Positions 1-12,367 of a stretch of DNA of 64,000 bases are shown piece by piece. Where the stretch lies: contig NW_023504022.1 of assembly GCF_014529535.1 (NCBI RefSeq), positions 10,231,028 through 10,295,027 of the forward strand, in the 5' to 3' direction. This DNA comes from Bradysia coprophila (taxonomy: Eukaryota; Arthropoda; Insecta; Diptera; Sciaridae). The notes beneath the pieces are model-generated. The model saw only the letters and a program-made list of their open reading frames with translations, was not told the DNA's origin and did no database searches. How positions within the stretch are numbered: position 1 is the stretch's first letter; each line of letters opens with the position of its first letter. The position numbers and the translations under genes are program-made.

Positions 1-450
1 TGTATGGGAGTAAAATTTTATAGCACGTTACAAGAAAACGAACTCCGACTAACGGCTTCAGTTTTACTTAAAGCTGCATGAGAGTTGGAATAACATTTTA
101 TTTTCTCCGAGTTCATTCGATTGACAATTTTTATTGAAAGTATAATCTGGTCGAAACACTCAAGTATATTGTGCGGAATCGAAGGAAGAATTGAACAATA
201 AAAAAAAATATTTAAAAGAAACAAAGAGACCAAAGTAAAGAATAAACCATTGATTGTTGAAAAACGGATGTCAATGAACGCAAACTGTTAATATTAAATT
301 AATCGAGTGAAGAAATCACCTTTCGAAACAACAAATTTTCGCTTCGAACGTATAAGCATATCACTGTTGAGTGGAAGAACCACACTTGCTGCAAAGTTTT
401 TTGTTTTTAAATTTTGTTGTGAAAAATACGAAAACACAATTCTCGTCAAC
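1..450. other. Window start and probable 5' UTR/promoter of the first small gene
   Basis: No protein I can support lies here. The frame of the first small gene is open upstream of its ATG at 451, but no earlier ATG is in a convincing context. Bases from about 300 to 450 are therefore best read as 5' untranslated leader. I see no TATA box at a sensible distance. Confidence 0.35.
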
Positions 451-3400
451 ATGGATATCTACAATATGTATGTGGGAGACTGTTCGTACACTCCGAGGCA
501 CTCCGTGTTCAGGGACTACGAACGGTTTCCGTATGGATCTTTGGAGCGAAATAGTAATCCGCAGAAGAGTTACTACGACAAGGTTCAAGGTAAATTACAA
601 TTCTCCTATAGAGACTCAACATTCTATATTCAGAATAATGTTTACTAAATCAACAGAAATATTAAGTAATTGTGACCTCAACGTTTTTTTTTTGCGTTAT
701 TTTCGATTTTCATACACACAAATCACGTAAAATTGTTTCACACATTCACTGTGTACAACATATAGAAATAGAGATGTGTTATACGCTAGGTATATAAATA
801 ACAAGTTGAATTTTTGTAAACAAATCTGAGTTCATATAATGTAAATACGAGGCGTGGTGTGTGCGAATTTTCTGCTCTTAGCTCTTATCGCATTTTCTAT
901 ATATAAATTGAAATTGTGTTTATTTTCGCGTTTTTTAAAGATATCGTTTCCAATGCACTCTAACCGTTTTTTTCACCACTATCTATGTAAACAAGGTCCC
1001 ATAAATGATTTGAATTTAATATTTCAATTAAATTAACAATTCTCTTCGCTTATTGCTATCGATTCAAGCTTTAATAGTAGCTTCATCTACTACTTGACAA
1101 TATCATCCGAAGATTTAATGGACTCGTAACATTAACTGGCAAAACCAGTTTTCCGTTTTTACTGAAACGCATTAATTCGTCTGCAAATAAAGTGTATTGT
1201 TTACGTGGAATGACGACGTTCAGCGATATTAATTCAATGAAAATATGATGATAATTCACGTACCGCTGTACACTGCACATTTTCTTTTAAAAAATTACGT
1301 GAAAACCGGTTTTGTTTGGCGTTGTGGCATACGATACCATTTATTTCATTGAAGAAAAACGGAAGGAATTTCGGTTCGCAGTTGGAATTTCGGAATTTTT
1401 CAACAAACTGCATATTGTTTCAGAAATTTTTCCATTCAAAAATTTGAGAACAAATTAGTTCAAAACACTTTGGATGAGATAAGAATAAGTTCAAATTTTA
1501 GTGTGCCACATGTGTTTAACGGACCAAACTAGTTTCATCTGTTATCGAAAACAATGACAAAAACAGGCGAGCACCTCCGTCGTTTCTATTCTAAATGTAT
1601 CGCTGTAACTAATGAAGTAAAAGATTTTTCACAACGCAGATGGGAAAATAATCATTTTCTCCACAGCGTTGAGACTTCGGGAACCTTTGTTGTGAAAAAT
1701 TATGTGTTGACCTCGGGAAGAAAAGAAGAAAATTTCATTTTCACCCTCTAATTCTACTACTTTCTTCCCTTGTGTAACGAATAACTATTGTAACAACCTG
1801 TTGAAAAAAAACTGATCAAAGGAAGTAACAGATTCAGTAACTACCGTGACGATACTCTATGACAAGTTAAATAATTGAAAGCAATTCAATATCGAATTGA
1901 AGGAGCTTTGAACAAGGTCATTGAGCATCCCATTTCCAATTCAAGTTATCAGAATCGCCGCGACCTTAAATATGTTCGATAAAAGATCAGACATGAATTC
2001 AACAAGTTTACCTACAGTCGCAATAATCACACCGTACTTTTGATTGAAGGGCAATTTGTATTTGTAAGGACATGAATGATGTTTGTGTCTATAGACGTTA
2101 TCTGAACATTTTATAACATTGTCGTCTGCTCGAGTATTTGTCATCGCGAAATTCGATTACGAATAAAATTGACAAGCTTAGCAATGGGTGGGTATAGATA
2201 ACATTATCATCAAAATTATAAGAAAAAATTCGCACCTCGACTTTCTTGGAATTCGATATAAAATTACAGAATGACAGCGTCGAGTAAACACTTGCCAATC
2301 AAAAGTGATGTTCCTTCCTTCCTAATTTCCTATTATTTTGATTTAACCACCTCAACGGCAGTTCATTCATCAAATTGTACATAAAATACAACTCACGCTT
2401 TCATTGATTTCTACTCGTAGTAGAATTAATTTACGACGCGACGCGGACATGCCCCCTCGACATAAATTTTATTCTCAAATTTATAATATTTTGCAGTCAT
2501 TTTGTTGTTAGCAGTAAACTTAGATATTATTGAGATAGGTCTTGAGTTATGTGCTAAATTCGCATTTTATCAGAATGTAAACAAAATACAATGTGTCTGC
2601 GGGTGTGCGTTTTGAGTATCTATGTTTGTGTGTGGTGATGTGCTTACATAGGATATGAAGGCTATGGAACATAATCTGCGCATCAAATTTTTGGATATCG
2701 TCCTTCAGACGTTCTTCCTAATGTTTACAATACATGTGGAAGGGAGAAGTATAATGATTTCATGTAATGTGTGACCATTAATCGTCCATCCATCACTAAT
2801 TCACCGAATAATTTTGCCTTATTTGTTTTCCTGATCGAAAATTTCAATGTTAGAGTATGTTGAATAGCCATGTAAAACTGTTGAAGCAATACACATTCTA
2901 CATACAACCAACGTAGAGTCGTTACATGATATCACGGCGATATGTACAAATACGATTTAGTTATGCCTGAGCAACTTTTACCTCTGAGCGCATAAAATTG
3001 TATAATTTACAAAAATAACATCAAATGAAAATGCAACTGGTTCTCTGTCTGTATGGTGTGTATCGTATATTGTACATTCCGTTTCTATTTATAGATCACG
3101 AGACATCAGAAAAAAGTTGTTACAGTTTAATCTTTGCAGTATACACGCAGATCAATTTAGATTTTTCAATAGTTATAACGAAAATGAATGCTGCATTAGG
3201 TACACAAGCACTGAAAAGTGACTCTATAGGAGGTACGAACACTGTATGGTGCCTTACGATATTGCGTCTTAACTAATGTCCACACAATGTCATTGGAAGT
3301 GGAAAAATATCGAATTGATAATTTGGATGTTGATTAGAGGTTGTCGTAAATGAGCTAGTTGGATTGGTTTTTTCCATCAAAAAATTGTCGTTTCTGACAA

Positions 3401-4439
3401 TACATTTGACTTCATTCCATTACTCAGACTACCTCAGTTTGTATTACTTCCCAAGGACCCCTTTTGGAAACATTTCTTCCCCAGATTTTTCTAAATTTTC
3501 CTAATTTTCCAGAAATTTTCTAAATTGTTGCAAATTTTCCCAAAAATATATTTTTTGGAAAATGTGAGAAAATCTAGGAAAATGTGGGAAAATCGATGAA
3601 AATGTGGGAAAGTCAAGGAAAATGTGGGGAAATCTTGGAAAACGTGGGAAATTTACGAAAATGTGGGAAACTTTAGGAAAATGAGGGAAAATATAGGAAA
3701 ATGTTTTCTCAGAAATAGTCTACGGTTTAAGTTGAAATGAAATTCGATACAAAGTCGGTAAATGGAATTGTTAATTATGCCAGCGTGTGAAAAACGTTGG
3801 CACTAGACGACAACTTGAGACTGATACTTTTCTTTCCCTCATAATCCATCTTAAAATCAATCAAATTACCTGAGTTTTACTGAGTTAAAGTGGCAGTTAT
3901 CGTTTAAAATTAGCATTAATTACCCACAACTGCCACTCCTGAATACAATTGTCTTGTTTTCCGTATCACATATCATACACGAGTACGGGACAGTTACTTG
4001 GATATCAATTTGATTGATTGCGTAGACTTGAAAAGCTCATAAGTAAGATTACACTTGCTTGAATGTACTGAAACAAGTGAGTTATTGTTTCAGATCAATA
4101 ATGTTGGATTAATGATCTGTGGATATCGTAATAACGCGAGGTCACAATATAAGAGTGTGTTTGACCACTGATCAATTTCTACCAAAAAATACTTCAATCG
4201 AACCTTTCAACGTATGGTAACACCAATTATGTTTATTCTTTGCAGAAAAACTGAAGCGTGACACCAAGAAATCGGTCAAAAAGGAGCCGTGTCCATTCTG
4301 TCAAGAGCAGAAGAAACGTCCATTGATTGCATACATGCGAAAGATGGCCTTGGAAAAGCAGAAGAGTCGCATTTGCGAAGAAGAAGAAAATGACGAACAA
4401 CACTGTCACTACGATGCCAATGAGAATGGAAAAAAATGA
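451..4439 (+). CDS. Uncharacterised 110-aa basic protein with a C-x2-C motif (two exons)
   Basis: I do not recognise this gene. Exons are 451-589 and 4246-4439. The donor GTAAAT follows CAAG, and the acceptor is TTTGCAG after a 3,656-bp phase-1 intron. The start was chosen at 451 because TCAACATGG is a good initiation context and the leader upstream offers no better ATG. The N-terminal 46 residues are rich in Tyr, Ser and Arg. Exon 2 begins with a Lys-rich run and then CPFC at residues 62-65, followed by C90 and an HCH cluster at 99-101 in an acidic tail (EEEE). C-x2-C-x24-C loosely recalls the first half of a Nanos zinc finger, but its histidine is missing and no second finger is present, so no function is assigned. 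A possible AATAAA lies at 5000-5005. A second small gene with the same layout follows at 7051. Confidence 0.6.
590..4245 (+). other. Long intron of the first small gene
   Basis: The intron starts GTAAAT and ends TTTGCAG. It holds a palindromic element with a minisatellite core (3452-3720) and a short minus-strand piece of a dispersed repeat carrying the AATCTGTTACTTC motif near 1800-1850. I see no coding exon in it. Confidence 0.5.
3452..3720. mobile_element. Foldback/MITE copy with an expanded 19-bp minisatellite
   Basis: The left end (TTTTGGAAACATTTCTTCC) is an imperfect inverted match to the right end (GGAAAATGTTTTCTCAG). Between them, from about 3560 to 3700, a unit of roughly 19 bp like GGAAAATGTGGGAAAATC is repeated about seven times with variation. 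The ends match those of the element at 6221-6382, so both belong to one family. Confidence 0.6.
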
Positions 4440-4570
4440 ATTTCCAGTACGGGATTGACGTTAAGATTCTACGACTTGACCACTAAACTGAACATGGACG
4501 TGATTTTGGACGCTTTAATGGAATTGATTGAAATTGAGATGAATAATCTAAATATTTTGACTTGTCTGAC

Positions 4571-4681
4571 GGGTTTCCATTCGACTAAGCATTGGAATCC
4601 GTGCATGAGGATTTTACTATTTCATTTAATGGAATTATGCTGTTCTATGAACGACACAGCGTTTCGTCGAATGGAAACCCA
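4571..4681 (+). repeat. Inverted repeat in the 3' UTR of the first small gene
   Basis: GGGTTTCCATTCGAC (4571-4585) is perfectly inverted at 4667-4681, giving a 15-bp stem with an 81-nt loop 130-240 nt downstream of the stop codon. It could form in the 3' UTR, or it may be a remnant of a small transposon. Confidence 0.5.
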
Positions 4682-6127
4682 ATTTAAAAGGAAGAAAGAA
4701 ATTGACGTAAATAAATCGAAAATGGTGCATCAAACAACCGAAGAATCATAAAAAGAAACGGATCCGAAATGGAACAATCAAAATTTGAGACTGACATTAA
4801 ATGAAAAAATTATTTTGATATTTACTTTGGTTGGAAAACCTATTTTTGCATCGTAAAATCGTCATGATTGGTACACTTTGTTCTTTCCTAGAATTTTTCG
4901 TCTATATTAGACTAACATCAGAATAACATTATATTATGATACGTAACGTATAACATAACTAGTTTTTAAGGCGGCTTATATTAACCGAAATTTTTATATA
5001 ATAAAACGTTGACCATTAAATATTGAAAATCTATTTGTTGTATAAGTATGTTCTTCCTCCAAAATAACACTATATGTTCTATCGATATATGTTGGAACTT
5101 TACCTAAAATCTGTTAGACGGAATCTGGGACCGCGACTGAAGACCACCTATAATCAGTGAGACTTTCCTGACTTGACTTTATTCGAAATTCCTTCTCACG
5201 TGGAACACAAACCTTGTAACAGTTCGTCAAACATACAATTGTTTCCTTCATTGAAATATTTGGTTAATCTTTACTATCAAGCTGAAACAGACAACACGAC
5301 GAATGCGACGTACAATAAATCATTTTTGTTTTGACTGATAAGTATTTGAAGGTATACGAAACTGTGGTGCCTAAATGGGATGCAGAGCAATGTTTCGGGT
5401 GATATGAAGTCATTCAACGTGAATGTTTAACCTCGAAATCAAATCGTATCACCGCAGTGACTATTTATTATCTGACCTACAGGCGATTGGAGTATCGAGT
5501 CAAATGTTTCGAGACGGCGAATTCACAAAACACGTTATCTGTCAGTAGTCAGCCTGCATCAGACTAATACTTAGGTTCGTGCACGGATTTAGTGAAATAA
5601 TTCTCAATTAGGCCGTAGGGATCATGCAATAATGACATACACATTTTTCAGTGCTGTCAGTTTTAAATCATCGATAACTCGAGAAAATTGAATTCTATGC
5701 AGTCAAATGTCTGTCCTACTCCCTAATAAGGGAGGTGGAAGACATATTTGACTTCATAAAATTATGTAATAATTCAGAGCAAACATCGGAACATCTACGA
5801 GAAGGCAACAATCTCCGTGGTTTCAGAGAAAATATTGAAAATCTATTTTGTAGAAGAAGAGTTCTTTGCTGAGATCTATGGGCACGTTCGAAGCAATCAA
5901 TAATCCTTGATTTATCTTCGGTTGATTTATCTTTGAAATATCTTCGGTCAAGGTGATTGCGTGGAACGAATTACAATTTGCACTGTTTCCTCGAACGTCA
6001 TCGAATAATCTAAATGTGATCCTCAACTTCAAATTGATATTTGTTTTGTCTTGTAAACCAAGATTGATAAATCATCATCAATCTTCATAATTCGAAGAGG
6101 CTAATATTGCTGGCACTCTCAAACTTA

Positions 6128-6195
6128 CTGAAACGACTAGTCATCTGCTAACGAGACAACGACGACAAGAATAAGCGATGAGCTCTGTCTAATTG
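6128..6195 (-). repeat. Promoter-bearing dispersed repeat, partial copy
   Basis: Read on the minus strand, the stretch GAGCTCATCGCTTATTCTTG and the following TGTCTCGTTAGCAGATGACT match the block at 49736-49790, and more loosely those at 8806, 31720, 41576 and 43190. The part upstream of the initiator appears to have been separated by the MITE at 6221. Confidence 0.45.
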
Positions 6196-6220
6196 TTCAA
6201 TTACATAGCGAAATGCAGGG

Positions 6221-6382
6221 CCTATTTTTGGGAAAACATTTTTCCATATTTTCTATCATTTTCCAGAAATTTCCCAGATTTTTGGGAATTTTCCCAAAAA
6301 TATTTTTTAGAAAAATTAAGAAAAAGAAGTAAAATTTTGGTGAAATTTAGGAAAATATGGGAAAATGTTTTCCCAAAAATAG
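6221..6382. mobile_element. Palindromic MITE, CTATTTTTGGGAAAAC ends
   Basis: The left end CTATTTTTGGGAAAACATTT is inverted at the right end as AAAATGTTTTCCCAAAAATAG, and the arms extend about 30 bp. TA dinucleotides inside both ends would fit a Tc1/mariner-type TA duplication, but that is inference. The open frame running through it is produced by the repeat. Confidence 0.7.
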
Positions 6383-7050
6383 TCCCCGCCTAAATGCATG
6401 TCAAAAATATCTCGATCTAATAAATTTTGTATCAGACAATTGGACATACTTCTCATTTACACAAAATTGCCAGAACAGATGCGATGATATTGTTGCGTTG
6501 GTTGCGTTACGCTTATCGCCTTCAAGAGGTTAAAACATAATAATAAATAATCGGCAATAAATTCAACGCAATTATTGGCGATAACATGAAGAATGACCTC
6601 AATCCATATAATTAGAAATGATTCAGTTGAAGTAAAATGATTCGCGTCAGTAAAAAGAAATTCAACTGATAACACTGTTGAACACAGCCGTTTATTTTAC
6701 GTCTTACTGCAAAATAATTTGTTTTATTCGCATGCAGTGGTCTAGAACGGTTGAGACCGTCAATTTAACAAGAAATACAAATTCTCACGCCTCTTCCTTT
6801 ATCACCAATAAAAATAATTTAAATCAGAACCGGATGTCTACATTCCAGAAATTTTCTCTTGCAAATATGAACGATCTAACCACCAAACCGCATAACTTTA
6901 TCGTTCCATTGTGCATTCAACTTTACAGTTTACTCGGCCATCGAGTGACTTATAGTTTTTACATTTAAACTAAATCACCCGTAGCAGTCGCTCGAACTAG
7001 TCATTTGTATAAATTCCATTTGTTTTCATTTCCATAAGTCAATTTGTAAT

Positions 7051-8754
7051 ATGAAGAAGAAAATTCTGAGGAAACTGTTTAAAAAGCGAAATTCTTCGAG
7101 TGTGCCTGATGGAGATGCTACAGCGCAAGGTAAGGTGGCATACTTTATATAAAGCTTTAAATAAACATGTGATTGTGTAACGCTGATAAACTTATTTGTG
7201 TGTTTTGAAGTTAATTTTGCAACAATACTTTGTACACCACATCGTTTATATACCTCTTTATCTCAGAGAATAAAAAGTTCGTCGAAGTATTTCGCTGTTG
7301 TGTTTTCGAATTGACTTCGTTTAAAGTACACCCGTGATGATGGGAAGATACGAAATTATCTAATGTTTCAAGTTTTCCGTATTTACGTTATTTACGTGGG
7401 TATTCTTTGCAGTTATCACATAAGCCATACAGGTAATAAAACATTGATCGTAACACGCGTCTCTCGTATACACGTGACAAATTGTATCAAGATATTCAAA
7501 GTTATCCAGTGAAATGAAACCATTTCAACTGCATGGAAGATAATGAAATTATCCCAAATTATTCGATAAGATTCTGTCTATTTTTAAGACTAATTAGCAA
7601 ACCAAAAGATCGATTTGTATATACGTTTCACGTGGCAATTGTGTGACATTCGATTAAGTACTGAGACAAGCTCAATTTCTAAGATAATTTGATAATTCGG
7701 CTTATTTACACACAACGTACCGTGTTTTTGCAACACGATAAAAACTGGAGCCGGTTAATGAAATTATTATCAATTCGCCCGGTAGAGTATGAGTTCCAAG
7801 GTCCTAATACGGAACTTGCATTTCGAAAAGTTGACATAATTAAGAAAGTCTCAGCGTGGGATAAGATTTGAATTTGAATTGCCTTAAACTGTCTCTTAGA
7901 TTCACAAATTGTCTTTACGACGACCTGTGTCCAAGGATGCCCGTAAAATTCTATTATTTAACGCTAGCTTAAATTTGTAACGATAAGTCAAACCACTTCA
8001 AGTGTAGTTCAACACAATACAATGTTGAACATTGAAGTCTTTTAAACTTTGTATTTAGGGCAACACACTAGAGATGAGCGAGGTTTTCCCGAAAAATTGT
8101 ATTGAGCGGGCGGATCGTCAGCCCTAGGGTTGGCTCTCGGTCGGGTTTAAAGGAATGAATTTCGGGTTAAAAGCTTAAATTGAAATCGGAATCAACCCGA
8201 CATATTCGAAGTATCTTCAGAAATTACTATTGATTAATGCTTATGTTGGGGAAAGCTCAAACAACAGAACATTTGTATCATTAAGAGCAACCGCTTTAGT
8301 TTATAGCGTGAGCCGTGGTGTTTCACGTAGGAAACGCGATTAGGCGTTTTATCACATATGCTCTTCTTATCTGAAAACATCGTTTTAAAACAGTACTGTC
8401 GCTTAAAATGGTTTTCATTAGTATCCGGGCGGGCCGAATTTGGGCAGGTTTCATTATACACAAAACTATTTGGACCAGGTTCTAGCGGGTTAGAATTTGT
8501 CATGTTTTCACTAGTTGGGTTTGAGAAACACATAAAACGGATCGAGTTTGTGCAGATAAAAAAAACTCAAGCCAGTCCACCTCTACAACAGACCCAAAAC
8601 ATAATTTTCTTTTTTTTATTCTTTTGCAGGAGTGGAAAAAGTAGCAAAAAAATGTGTGAAATGCAAATGCATTAAAGAACAATGTAAATGCATACACAAA
8701 GGGCAAGTCAAAATGCTGCCAGCGAATGCATTTAGCACTAGTGTTTTGGAATAA
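7051..8754 (+). CDS. Uncharacterised 67-aa Lys/Cys-rich protein (two exons)
   Basis: I do not recognise this gene. Exons are 7051-7129 and 8630-8754, joined by a phase-1 intron (donor CAAG|GTAAGG, acceptor CTTTTGCAG) of 1,500 bp. The first exon gives a very basic N-terminus (MKKKILRKLFKKRNSSS). The second gives a compact Cys cluster, CVKCKCIKEQCKC, at about residues 34-46: C-x2-C-x-C-x4-C-x-C, a pattern reminiscent of small metal-binding proteins such as metallothioneins. It ends KMLPANAFSTSVLE. Strand, two-exon layout and intron phase match the gene at 451, and both second exons open with a Lys-rich stretch before a C-x2-C, so they may be distant paralogues. The small size makes the call tentative. 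Confidence 0.5.
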
Positions 8755-10805
8755 ATTCGATAATAAAGTGTTTTTTAGGTGAAACTTGATTTTTTTTAGG
8801 AACCGCTAGTCATATGTTAACGACAACCGTATCCCACATAACCGATGAGTTCTAGATTTATATACGGCAACATGTCGACAACGATTGAAGTAGAAGATTT
8901 TCTATCAAAAAGTTTGTGTTGGTTTAAACAAAAGAAGTAACAGATTTGGTGACTTCAATTACCAACCATACTTATAGTGATTCATCACGACAAAATTCAG
9001 CGTGAATTTACTATGTTGTGAACTCATCAAAAACATTGTTGAACGAAGAAGCTGCAGATCGGAGCAAGACTTCACTCAAAGGTAATGTTTTGCGTAGAAC
9101 AGAGACCTAAAGGACAAGCAATGTTTCGAAAATTTCGCTAAAATTTTCTTATCTCGAACAAACACGATTGAGCTATTGAGCAAGCAAAAAACAAAAAATA
9201 AATTTTATTGTCGAAAAACACTCAATATCATTATCATGCCGATACTCAAAGGGTAATTAGAAAATTGAATTACTTTATGTAAACATTGCATTTTATAACT
9301 TGCAATGTGCTAAAAATACACTATCACATTGCAAACAAGTGTTCTGCTTTGGGCGGACAAATTTAGAAATGAGTACACAAACAGTCAATATGCTTAATAA
9401 GCATTGCTTATCATGCCATTGTGCCGTTGTGCGAACGAACGCATTACACACATTGTTTCGATCTTATTTTTACCCATAGCAATGTTTTGCTGTGATCTAC
9501 GACGACGGTTTTTAAGTAAATAAAACACAAGAATTCTATTTTCGTCACGATGCCGTAGTAGTAATTTTTGCACAGACGAGTGCAATGGCTGAAAGTGTAT
9601 TGTAAGAGATTGTTCACTGTTTTTGAAAGAAAATTTTAATTTTAGGGAAAATTCTGTGGAATTCATTGAACATTATTGTAAAGTTCTGCTGCTGGCCGTG
9701 ACACAAAAATGGCAATTCAAGAACATTTTTCGTACAATCACTACTGACGTGAATACGATTCGATCAACGAATATTCGACTGACTGTAAGTCAGGGTCGAG
9801 CGATCCGAAATTAGTACCGGTAACAACTTGACACCACGATAAGTTTAGGAACTGCCGACTCATTTTGATGATTATTTTTTGTTCAATGTAGCCTCTGGGC
9901 TTAAAAAATTAGAAAGTTTTACTGAGCAGTCAAGCGGCATGACTCGCTATGACTAGACTATATGGCCACACCAAGTATAGATCACACCAAAATTGGCAAA
10001 TGGCCGAAACTAGTTTTGACTAGAGAAGCAGGAATCCAGATCAAATATCCTTTATTCTCTACTCCCTTACCTTACTGCTTCTATCAGGAAAATTTCCCTG
10101 TTTTCGATAAGAAGTCGTTAACTCACTTGACATTTAGTCTGATAAATCCTCATTTTTGAGTTCATAATATCTGAAGGTGCGAAACCTAAGATGTAAAGGG
10201 AACAATCCCTTAGGATGGGTACTCCAGTCTCAGGTGCCAGACTACAAGAACAGATAGGGTCGATTGTGTGAAACTATCTAAAAATGTTCCGATAAGAGAG
10301 GCCACTTATTTACAAAGACATTTTAGTGTTGCATTGTGATTCACAGTTCGTGAATCAGATGGAGATAGCATTTTGCACTTTTAAGACGAAAATCCCCTCA
10401 AAACTGCGCAATATGAGTGGTCTCAAGTTTTAATTGAAATAGTTGCATGTTACACGACACAAGTGAAATCGGAACGAGTGGAGGATGAAGGACGACAATA
10501 CTTTGAAAAAGTTTCCGACAGTGAAAACTGATGAATATTCCTCTCATTCCTGAGTTGAAATCGGGGTTGAAATATCAAAATCCATTGATAAGGTAAGAAT
10601 TCTAGAAAATCCTTGAATAAAAGTGGAACTGAAGAAACTAAATGCGACAGGTAGGAACCACACGCCGGTCGCTAACTATTAATCGTGCGAAACATCGTCA
10701 TGCTTAAAATGTTGCTCTTCAAGGAAGAATGATGCGAGATTCCTCAACACCACTACCCATCCAAACGCTATGATAAAACGTAAATAACATAAACATTTCA
10801 CTCAC
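8755..10805. other. Spacer between the second small gene and the end of the kinesin model
   Basis: It contains a minus-strand copy of the promoter-bearing repeat (8806-8960). I searched by eye on the minus strand for the missing kinesin segment (ESLGGNSKT and the final helix) and did not find it. Open frames here have no recognisable domain. Confidence 0.4.
8806..8960 (-). repeat. Promoter-bearing dispersed repeat, minus-strand copy
   Basis: On the minus strand it reads AAATCTGTTACTTC, then TATATAAA (at 8857-8864), then an initiator-like CTCATC about 20 bp on, then a TGTCGTTAACATATGACTAG block. The order and sequence follow the copies at 41570-41720, 43125-43235 and 49665-49790. Confidence 0.5.
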
Positions 10806-12202
10806 CCGCAACAACCACGTCAGCACCGATTCTCTATACGGAACAAAGCTGCCCACTGCAGCCAATGCAGCAATGACTCTTCCAAGTATGAGCAAACTAC
10901 TGTTGATACTAACACCTTCCTTCATTCGATCACCCGTTGTGCATGTCTGACTCAACCGTTCGCTACCGGCCAAATCGACTAGACTAATTTTACTGCGTTT
11001 CGTTTGAACGTTGTCTCCGACGGTAGCGTTCGCATTTATATCCGACATGTTCAATACAATGTTGAAGATGGAATGCGATCGGGAACTTTTATCGTTCATT
11101 CCGGTTGCAGCTGTGGCACGATGACTGTTTCCGAGCGACAGCCAATTTCGCAACGACGTGTATGAGCTGACCGGATGTGTGGATAGATTGACTACGTACG
11201 GTCCGTCCAGGGGATGTTCTCTAACACGCAGCTTTTCTCTTTGGTTTGACGTGTTCAACAGGTTTGTCGATATGGCCAAGAGATCGTGAATTTTTTCGTT
11301 GTAAATTTCAAAATAGCTGACCTCCACTTCGACATGGACTTTGTCTTTCAGTTCGTCGATGCGTTGAAATATTTCCTGGCAAAATCGGGGGATAATACCG
11401 GCCTCGGATGATGAGCTGATTTTGATATCGTCTGAATGGACGGGAAGGAGTAGTAAGCGGATTCTGAACTGTAATTGGATCAAAACTCACCATCTAATCC
11501 CATCATGCTATAAGATTTCCCACTACCGGTTTGGCCATAAGCGAACAGGCAGCAATTTTTTCCTTCAAAAGCTACATCAACCAGAGGCAAGGCGGTTCCT
11601 TTAAATACTGTAAACTGATCGTTGTGGTCCAAGTGTTGCTGGCGCTTAGGAGAACAATACACATCGTCATAGTTAAAGCTATGACTAACTCCAGCTGAAC
11701 CATCTGCCGTATGACCAGTAGAAACGATGACTTCATTACCCACGACCGTAACACACGACCGGGACGTAGTTGATTTCAATTCATGTGCATTCATCGGCCG
11801 AACACGAACGGCCACTTTCAAATTACTGATTTCTGCCTTGTCTTTGCATTTCAATGCGTCATTCAGTGACTTATTGACCGAATGTTTTGGTGTCTCGAAC
11901 GAAACTTTCGAAAAACATTCGGGAGTCGTTTTGGGCGAATCCAAGGACGCAGCGAAACGTTTCACAGCTGACTTTGGTGTAGCTCCGAGGTTTTTGTACA
12001 GCGAGCTCGGGGTGTAGCAAGCATTTAGCGCAGTTGTTGACTTTGACTTGTTTGTTTTTGGCGTTGTTTTTGTTGTCGATCGTAGGTCAGACGCAGTACT
12101 TGAATTCAAATGTGTCAGGTTTTTGGATGTGGTTGCATTACTCTCTAATCGAGATTCACTTCTTGTAGGTTTTGCTTTTAGTGGAGTGTGTCTCGATGTC
12201 AT
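10806..12202 (-). CDS. Kinesin motor, KIF14/nebbish type, 3' end missing
   Basis: Exons on the minus strand are 12202-11491 and 11431-10806, with a 59-bp intron. The 446 residues start with a Ser/Thr-rich tail of about 124, as in KIF14. The motor starts NLKVAVRVRP (127-136), with the P-loop GQTGSGKS (223-230), switch I NDKSSRSHS (350-358) and switch II DLAGSER (390-396). REHPLDGPYV and SLRNWLSLGNSHRATAAT are typical of the kinesin-3/KIF14 group, which acts in cytokinesis and chromosome alignment. The reading stops after LTWLLR at a GTGAGT donor. The next expected segment (ESLGGNSKT, neck, FHA domain, coiled coils) is not visible in the 10.8 kb left of it. Read-through of the donor adds 28 residues and a stop. 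It is a truncated copy, or the gene continues through an intron that leaves the window. Confidence 0.88.
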
Positions 12203-12367
12203 CTTGAAGAATTTTATAAACTATTTCACAATGACATGTAGCCGTTGAGCACTGTTTTTGAAAAAAAAACAACACAGAGGTAAAGTGAGGTCGTTTAATT
12301 CGTGCATTCAATCATAATTGAAAGCGATCTATTCAGGTTCAAGAGCACGTAAGCCGCGTAAGCGCAT

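Larger units (their letters stand above)
4440..7050. other. 3' UTR and spacer between the two small genes
   Basis: An open frame of 86 codons from an ATG at 4494 to 4751 lies in the 3' UTR. It has no recognisable domain and I do not call it. The rest holds a palindromic element (6221-6382) and part of a dispersed repeat (about 6128-6195, minus). Near 5640 a short piece (TCAGTGCTGTCAG) also occurs in the hairpin at 33116. Confidence 0.4.

Noticed and set aside
4494-4751. 86-codon frame just after the first small gene
   Set aside because: It lies in the likely 3' UTR, has no recognisable domain and overlaps an inverted repeat. A real dicistronic message is possible but unsupported.
6193-6393. 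66-codon frame rich in Phe and Lys
   Set aside because: It runs through the palindromic MITE at 6221-6382.
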